NCBI GenBank assembly: GCA_938004375.1
Contig: CALKWH010000429.1
Location: 1 to 30,266, forward strand
Length of the DNA: 30,266 nucleotides
Source of the DNA: an uncultured Pseudomonadota bacterium
GTDB lineage: Bacteria > Myxococcota_A > Polyangia > HGW-17
Reading direction: 5' to 3'
Shown: one piece after another, positions 25,145 to 30,266 of the stretch
Position numbering within the stretch: position 1 is the stretch's first letter
Layout: each line of letters starts with the position of its first letter
Made by a program: the position numbers and the translations under genes
The notes under the pieces: generated by a model
What the model was told of the DNA's origin: nothing
Databases searched by the model: none
The model's input: only the letters and a program-made list of their open reading frames with translations

Positions 25145-25166
25145 GGAAATTCCGTGAAAAATTTCC
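25145..25166. promoter_or_regulatory. inverted repeat next to the AOR-operon promoter
   Basis: GGAAATT (25145-25151) and AATTTCC (25160-25166) form a perfect seven-base inverted repeat with an eight-base spacer. It ends one base before the candidate minus-35. Spacing of centres (15 bases) is compatible with a dimeric regulator; a hairpin is the alternative. Confidence 0.4.
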
Positions 25167-25167
25167 C

Positions 25168-25196
25168 TTGAACCGCGCGCGCGGGTGTTTTAAGAC
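25168..25196 (+). promoter_or_regulatory. candidate promoter of the split-AOR operon
   Basis: TTGAAC (25168-25173), a 17-base spacer that is mostly CG steps and TAAGAC (25191-25196), upstream of the AGGAGGT ribosome site at 25223-25229. The minus-10 is weak, consistent with activator need or misassignment. Confidence 0.3.
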
Positions 25197-25235
25197 CGTT
25201 TTGCGGCTTCTTCGGCCGCTCCCAGGAGGTGTCGG

Positions 25236-26537
25236 GTGCACGAACGAAAAATCCTGTTTGAAACACGCTTCGAACGGCGGGATCTGGACCGCGGCTACGC
25301 GGGGCGCGCCCTGCGCGTGGACATCTCGGGCCAGACCATCACCGAGCTCCCGGTGGACGACGAGATGAAGCGCCTGTGGACCGGCGGCAAGGGCTTCGAC
25401 CTGTGGCTGACCCTGCGCGAGATCACCGGGAACACCCGGTGGGACAGCCCCGAGAACCCCATCTGCTTCTCGGCCGGTCCCCTGGGCGGCACGACCTCGT
25501 TCCCCGGCTCGGGCAAGACCATCGTGACCGCGGTCTCGCCTTTGACGAACTCCATGATGGACTGCAACGTGGGCGGCTACTTCGGCCCGTTCCTGAAGTT
25601 CGCCGGCTTCGACGCGATGATGCTCACCGGGAGCTCCGACACCGAGTGCATCATCGCCATCGACTCGGTGGACCGGACCATCCGCGTCCTGGACGCCACC
25701 GCGGACCCCGTGGACTCCCACGTCCTGGCCGAGGAACTGACCGCCGAGTTCGCGCCCAACGAAATGGAGCGGCGCAACGTCGCCGTGGTCTCGGCCGGCA
25801 CTGCCGCCGAGCACACCCGCATGGGCATGCTCAACTTCTCGTTCTACGACTGGCGCCGGGGCTGCTGCCGCTTCAAGCAGGCCGCCCGCGGCGGAATCGG
25901 CACGGTGTTCCGCCACAAGAAGGTCAAGGCGCTGGTCCTGCGCAGCCACGCGGAGCTTCCGGCCTGGCGCGTCGAGGAGAACAAGGTCGCCGCGCGCATC
26001 ACGCCGAAGAAGATCTCCCGGATGGAGTGCCCCACGGTGCGCGAGGAGCTCGACCGCATCATCGACCGCTGGCAGGCGGACCCCGAGTACGTCATCGAGA
26101 TGATGCAGGACATCCAGGAGCGGTTCCGCCACATCCCGAAGGTGGCCCTGGACCAGCTCCAGCGGCGCTGCGGCACCCCCATGGCCCACCTGTACCATAT
26201 CGCGACCTTCTACAAGTCCTTCAGCCTCGAGCCCCGCGGCGAGACGACCATCCAGGTGTGCATGGGCACCGCCTGCCACGTCAAGGGCGCGGCCAACATC
26301 CTGGACTCCTTCGAGCGCGTGCTGGGCGTGAAGGCCGGCCAGACGACGACCGACGGGAAGTTCACCCTCGAGGCCGTGGCCTGCCTGGGCGCCTGCTCCA
26401 TCGCCCCGGTGGTGCGCATCGGCGAGGAGATCGTGGGGAACGTGGAGAGCCGGCAGGTGGAGCGGCTGTTGAAGCAGCACGCGCCCGGCAAGGCCAACGC
26501 CCCCGTCGAATGCCCGGAGGAGGTGGATCATGAATAA
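25236..26537 (+). CDS. fusion: AOR N-terminal cofactor domain plus NuoE-like [2Fe-2S] subunit
   Basis: A 433-residue protein starting at GTG with AGGAGGT six bases upstream. Residues about 19-236 are the N-terminal domain of tungsten aldehyde:ferredoxin oxidoreductases (AFOR_N): GYAGRALRVDI at the start, GGKGF, the SAGPLGG...PGSGK stretch, NVGGYFGPFLKFAGFDAMML, and ARGGIGTVFRHKKVKAL at the end, the segment that closes this domain in the family. Instead of the other AOR domains, residues about 262-402 are a NuoE/24-kDa thioredoxin-like domain with C342, C347, C383 and C387, exactly the spacing I recall for Escherichia coli NuoE (92, 97, 133, 137). The missing AOR domains are in the third gene. 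It overlaps the NuoF-like gene by eight bases. Confidence 0.9.
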   Translation: MHERKILFETRFERRDLDRGYAGRALRVDISGQTITELPVDDEMKRLWTGGKGFDLWLTLREITGNTRWDSPENPICFSAGPLGGTTSFPGSGKTIVTAVSPLTNSMMDCNVGGYFGPFLKFAGFDAMMLTGSSDTECIIAIDSVDRTIRVLDATADPVDSHVLAEELTAEFAPNEMERRNVAVVSAGTAAEHTRMGMLNFSFYDWRRGCCRFKQAARGGIGTVFRHKKVKALVLRSHAELPAWRVEENKVAARITPKKISRMECPTVREELDRIIDRWQADPEYVIEMMQDIQERFRHIPKVALDQLQRRCGTPMAHLYHIATFYKSFSLEPRGETTIQVCMGTACHVKGAANILDSFERVLGVKAGQTTTDGKFTLEAVACLGACSIAPVVRIGEEIVGNVESRQVERLLKQHAPGKANAPVECPEEVDHE

Positions 26538-28413
26538 GCTCGGGATGAACCAGCTCGAGACCATCGCCGCCGGGGTGCGCGCGACCCAGGCGAAGTACCG
26601 CGGCATGCTCATGGTGTGCAACGGCACCGGGTGCGTGGCCGCCAAGGGCTTCGAGATCAAACGCGGCCTCGAGGAGACCCTCGCACGCCACGGCCTGACG
26701 AACCAGTGGCTGGTGGTGGGCACCGGCTGCAACGGGTTCTGCGCCGTGGGACCCATCGTCGTGGTGCAGCCCGAGGGCATCTTCTACCAGAAGCTGCGCG
26801 AGAAGGATCTCGAGCTCCTCGTGACCGAACACCTGGTGGGCGGTAAGCCGGTCGAGAAACTGATGCACAAAAACCCGGTGACCGGGGCGATCAACCCGAA
26901 GATGGAGGACATATCGTTCTTCACCAAGCAGCAGCTCGTCGCCCTGCGCAACAAGGGGCTCGTCGACCCGGAGAACCTCGAGCACTACATCGCCCGGGAC
27001 GGCTACCAGGCCTTGCGCCGGGCGCTCACCGAGGCGAACCCCGACGCCCTGATCGCCGAGGTCACCCGCTCGGGCCTGCGCGGCCGCGGCGGCGGCGGCT
27101 TCCCCGCGGGCGTGAAATGGGCCAGCGGCAAGAAGGCGAAGGTGAAGCGCGGCACCGACATCTACGTCGTGTGCAACGCCGACGAGGGCGACCCCGGGGC
27201 CTTCATGGACCGCTCGATCATCGAGACCGATCCCCACGCCGTGATCGAGGGCATGGCCATCGGCGCCTACGCCGTGGGCGCCTCCGAGGGCTTCATCTAC
27301 ATCCGCAAGGAGTACCCGCTGGCCCTGGTCCGCCTGAACAAGGCGCTGGCGGCCGCGCGGGATGCCGGTCTCCTCGGCGAGCGCATCTTCGGCACCGACT
27401 TCTCCTTTGACATCAAGATCCACCGCGGCGCCGGCGCCTTCGTGTGCGGCGAGAGCTCGGCGCTCATGGCCTCCATGGCCGGTCGCGCCGGAGAGCCCCG
27501 CGCCAAGTACGTGCACAACGTCGAGTACGGCTACCGCGACCTGCCCACCGTGCTCAACAACGTCGAGACCTGGGCCAACGTGCCCCCCATCGTCCTGAAG
27601 GGCGCCGACTGGTTCGCCGCCATGGGCACCGGCGACGTGAAGGAGAACCCGTGGAACGGCTCCTCGGGCACCAAGGTCTTCTCCCTGGTCGGCAAGGTCC
27701 GCAACACCGGCCTCGTCGAGGTGCCCATGGGCATCACCCTGCGCGAGATCATCGAGGACGTGGGCGGCGGCGTGCCCGAGGGGCGCACCTTCAAGGCCGT
27801 GCAGACCGGCGGCCCGTCGGGGGGCTGCATCCCGGCCTCGCACCTGGACATGCCGGTGGACTTCGACTCGCTCACCGCGCTGGGCTCCATGATGGGCTCG
27901 GGCGGCATGATCGTCATGGACGACCGCACCTGCATGGTCGACGTGGCGCGCTACTTCGTCGACTTCCTCGTGGACGAGAGCTGCGGCAAGTGCACGCCCT
28001 GCCGCGAGGGGCTGTACGCCCTGTCGCGGATCCTGCACCGCATCTGCGAGGGCGCCGGCCGCGAGGAGGACCTGGCCCTGCTCGAGGAGCTCTGCGACAC
28101 GGTGAAGGACGCCTCCCTGTGCCAGCTCGGCGGCTCGGCCCCCAACCCCGTGCTCTCCACGCTGAAGTACTTCCGCGACGAGTACGAAACCCACATCCGG
28201 GAGAAACGCTGCCCGGCGGGCGTGTGCAAGGCGCTGATCTCGTACCGCATCCTGGCCGACGCCTGCACCGGCTGCGGCGCCTGCGTCAAGCCCTGCCCCA
28301 CCGCGGCGATCACGGGCGAGCGGAAAAAGGCGCACGCGATCGACGCGGACAAGTGCATCCGCTGCGGCATCTGCTTCGAGGTGTGCAAGTTCCACGCCGT
28401 GGAGGTGAAGTGA
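26530..28413 (+). CDS. NuoF-like NADH-binding flavoprotein with N-terminal [2Fe-2S] and C-terminal 2[4Fe-4S] domains
   Basis: A 627-residue subunit of the type in NAD-linked multimeric hydrogenases, formate dehydrogenases and Bam-type enzymes. The N terminus is thioredoxin-like with C30, C35, C67, C71. The NuoF core has FMN-binding RGRGGGGFPAG (185-194), NADEGDPGAF (216-225) and the N3-cluster Cys in ESCGKCTPC (485, 488, 491) with C531 in SLCQLG. The C terminus is a bacterial-type ferredoxin with CxxCxxCxxxC at 579-589 and 609-619. It should bind NAD(H) and FMN and pass electrons to or from the AOR site. It overlaps both neighbours (eight bases upstream, one base downstream as TGATG) and has GGAGGTGG before its ATG, so stoichiometric translation is likely. 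Confidence 0.92.
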   Translation: MNKLGMNQLETIAAGVRATQAKYRGMLMVCNGTGCVAAKGFEIKRGLEETLARHGLTNQWLVVGTGCNGFCAVGPIVVVQPEGIFYQKLREKDLELLVTEHLVGGKPVEKLMHKNPVTGAINPKMEDISFFTKQQLVALRNKGLVDPENLEHYIARDGYQALRRALTEANPDALIAEVTRSGLRGRGGGGFPAGVKWASGKKAKVKRGTDIYVVCNADEGDPGAFMDRSIIETDPHAVIEGMAIGAYAVGASEGFIYIRKEYPLALVRLNKALAAARDAGLLGERIFGTDFSFDIKIHRGAGAFVCGESSALMASMAGRAGEPRAKYVHNVEYGYRDLPTVLNNVETWANVPPIVLKGADWFAAMGTGDVKENPWNGSSGTKVFSLVGKVRNTGLVEVPMGITLREIIEDVGGGVPEGRTFKAVQTGGPSGGCIPASHLDMPVDFDSLTALGSMMGSGGMIVMDDRTCMVDVARYFVDFLVDESCGKCTPCREGLYALSRILHRICEGAGREEDLALLEELCDTVKDASLCQLGGSAPNPVLSTLKYFRDEYETHIREKRCPAGVCKALISYRILADACTGCGACVKPCPTAAITGERKKAHAIDADKCIRCGICFEVCKFHAVEVK

Positions 28414-30220
28414 TGGCCCCCAGGAAAATCGACATCACCATCAACGATCAGAAGGTCACCGTCCTCGAGGACAGCATGCTCATCAAGGCCGTCCTCGGGG
28501 CCGGCATCGCGCTGCCCACGCTCTGCTACCACAAGGATCTCACGCCCAACGGCACCTGCCGGCTGTGCCTGTGCGAGATCGAGATCCGCGGCAGGAAGCG
28601 GCTGGTCACCGCCTGCAACTACCCGGTGCGCGAGGAGATGACCGTGTGGACCAAATCCGAGCGCGTGCTCAAGCACCGGAAGGTGCTCGCCCAGATGTAC
28701 CTGGGCCGCTGGCCCAACGTGCCCGTGGTGCAGGACGTGGCCCGGCGCTGCGGGGTGACCGACGGTTCGGCCTTCGCCAGCGACCTGACCGACCCCAACC
28801 CCAAGGCCTGCATCCTGTGCGGCCACTGCGTGAAGGCCTGCGAGGAGTTCATTCAGGAGCGCATCCTGGACTTCGCCGGCCGCGGCATCCTCAGGCACCT
28901 GACCATGCCGTTTGGCGAGACGGATCCCCACTGCATCGGCTGCACCTCGTGCGCCTTCGTCTGCCCCACCGGGGCGATCCAGGTCGTCGAGGAACTGAAC
29001 CACCCGGTCGATCCGTCCCTGATCCGCCGCCACGGCATGAAGGTCAACGCCGAGATGGCCACCCTGGACAAGGTCCAGTGCCGCATGCGCGAGGTGGGCA
29101 CGGCGAACATCGTCGAGGTCATGGACAAGTACGACCTGCTGCCGGTGAACAACTACAAGTTCGGCTCCCACCCCGAGACGTACAAGGTCGACTCCAAGGT
29201 CCTCAAGGAGCGGTACTTCACCCAGAACAGCCCCGACGGCTGCTGGTTCGGCTGCTCGATGTCCTGCGCCAAGGCGGTGGACGGCTACGAACTGAAGACC
29301 GGCCCGTACAAGGGCCAGCGCGTCACCGTGGACGGCCCCGAGTACGAGACCGTGGGCGCCTGCACCAACATGGGCTGCTTCGACCCGGACTTCATCGTCG
29401 AGTTCAACTTCTACTGCGACACCTACGGCATCGACGTCATCTCGGCGGGCACCGGCATCGCCTTCGTCATGGAGTGCTTCGAGGCCGGCGTGATCACGAA
29501 GGCGGACACCGGCGGCCTGGACCTCTCGTTCGGCGCCTGTAACGAGGTCCTCGAGCTGCTGCACCAGATGAGCCGGGGCGAGGGCTTCGGCGTCGAGGTC
29601 GGCCAGGGCATCCGGTGGCTCAAGGAGAAGTGGATCCGCGAGGGCCGCGGCGACGCGCAGTTCATCCGCGACGTCGGCATGGAGGTCAAGGGCCTGGAGT
29701 TCTCCGAGTACGTCTCCAAGGAGAGCCTGGCGCAGCAGGCCGGCTACTCCATGGCCGTCAAGGGCCCTCAGCACGACGAGGCCTGGCTGATCTTCATGGA
29801 CATGGTGAACAACCAGATCCCGTCCTTCGAGGACAAGGCCGAGGCGCTGTACTACTTCCCGCTGTGGCGCACCTGGTTCGGCCTGCACGGCCTGTGCAAG
29901 ATCGTCTGGAACGACGTGGCCCCCGCGGACAACAAGAAGCACCCCCCGCAGCAGGCGGCCAAGATCCCCGAGCACGTGGACAACTACTTCAAGTTCTACG
30001 AGGGCATGACCGGCGAGAAGCTCGACGAGGAGAAGATGCTCGCCCAGAGCGCCCGGGTGCACAACCTGCAGCGCCTGATGAGCGTGATGTTCGGCTTCGG
30101 GCGCCGGGAGGACGACGTGCCGCCGTACCGCGCCATCGGTCCGGTCACGGCCGAGGAGTACCTCTCCCGCGCCGAGCGATACGACGGCCAGTTGAAGAGC
30201 GTGCTGGGCCTGGACCCCGA
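28413..30220 (+). CDS. fusion: NuoG-like ferredoxin module plus AOR C-terminal domains; 3' end cut by adapter
   Basis: At least 602 residues. Residues 1-75 are a [2Fe-2S] ferredoxin (C38, C49, C52, C68) as in NuoG and NAD-linked hydrogenases. The His/Cys cluster that normally follows is replaced by a Cys-poor GRWPNVPVVQDVARRCGV segment. Two [4Fe-4S] motifs follow (133/136/139/143 and 174/177/180/184). From about residue 225 come the AOR domains 2 and 3: MREVGTANIVEVMDKYDLLP, the cluster Cys C277-x3-C281-x3-C285, GPEYETVGACTNMG and a last Cys in LHGLCKI (C495). As I recall the archaeal enzyme, the spacing there is C-x2-C-x3-C, so one residue is added here. Real sequence stops at 30220; the apparent DRKSVV and stop come from adapter. 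Confidence 0.9.
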
Positions 30221-30266
30221 AGATCGGAAGAGCGTCGTGTAGGGAAAGAGTGTAGATCTCGGTGGT
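30221..30266 (+). other. Illumina TruSeq adapter read-through (not genomic)
   Basis: From 30221 to the end the sequence starts AGATCGGAAGAGCGTCGTGT and continues with the rest of the reverse complement of the TruSeq universal adapter as I know it. It supplies the last codons and the stop of the open reading frame, which are therefore artificial. The true gene continues beyond the contig. Confidence 0.97.

Noticed and set aside
23375..25171. 598-codon plus-strand open frame
   Set aside because: Antisense to the FG-GAP lipoprotein; its repeats are the mirror of the Asp-rich propeller loops.
26362..28395. 677-codon minus-strand open frame
   Set aside because: Antisense to the NuoF-like gene, which carries all cofactor motifs.
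27444..28412. upstream in-frame extension of the third AOR-operon gene
   Set aside because: This part is a wrong-frame reading of the NuoF-like gene; the real start is the ATG at 28413, overlapping the upstream stop.
27951..30062. 703-codon minus-strand open frame
   Set aside because: Antisense to the ferredoxin/AOR fusion gene; low-complexity product.

Overview
This is a high-G+C window of about 30 kb. It looks like one contig from an uncultivated, predatory-delta-type bacterium; a Myxococcota or Bradymonadota-like lineage is my best guess. The guess rests on inference from several traits: many secreted lipoproteins, Asn-rich linkers directly after the lipobox, a CGDGVVSAGELCDG-type repeat, MopE-type metal-binding repeats, CotH kinase and thrombospondin type 3 domains, and a lone CxxC...CPxC sensor tail of the kind I associate with deltaproteobacterial signalling proteins. 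No rRNA, tRNA, CRISPR array or insertion sequence was seen. The last 46 bases (30221-30266) are Illumina TruSeq adapter, so the right edge is an assembly artefact and the last gene is truncated.

Layout. Bases 1-53 look like the 3' end of a gene cut by the left edge. 191-2118 (minus) holds a small lipoprotein and a CrtI/RetSat-type FAD oxidoreductase. 2416-9644 is a lipoprotein-rich surface block: an unknown lipoprotein; a Cys-rich, jelly-roll-type lipoprotein with an Asn linker; a CotH kinase/MopE/C-type lectin fusion; a thrombospondin-3/VWA protein; and a Cys-rich lipoprotein. 9714-11936 (minus) is a secreted protein plus a HEAT/TPR-like protein with a C-terminal membrane anchor. 12100-13784 is a tandem pair of paralogous six-helix membrane proteins that share a C-terminal putative zinc-binding module. 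13891-16613 (minus) is htpG with a translationally coupled EamA transporter. 16772-18055 is a leucine-rich-repeat lipoprotein. 18180-20979 is trkA-trkH potassium uptake. 21052-22299 (minus) is a RhlE-type DEAD-box helicase. 22523-25060 (minus) is a large FG-GAP/CARDB lipoprotein.

The most unusual locus is 25236-30220. It is a three-gene, fully overlapping operon in which a tungsten/molybdenum aldehyde:ferredoxin oxidoreductase (AOR) is split at its domain boundary. The AOR N-terminal cofactor domain is fused to a NuoE-like subunit. The next gene is a NuoF-like NADH-binding flavoprotein with extra Fe-S domains. The AOR C-terminal domains are fused behind a NuoG-like ferredoxin module. Together the three genes should encode one NAD(H)-linked AOR complex, with the NADH module inserted, in gene order, into the middle of the AOR polypeptide.

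Three short (TCGAAA)n hexamer repeats lie in the convergent intergenic gaps that are longer than about 20 bp, and nowhere else I could find. No gap between genes exceeds 300 bases; the largest is 2119-2415.
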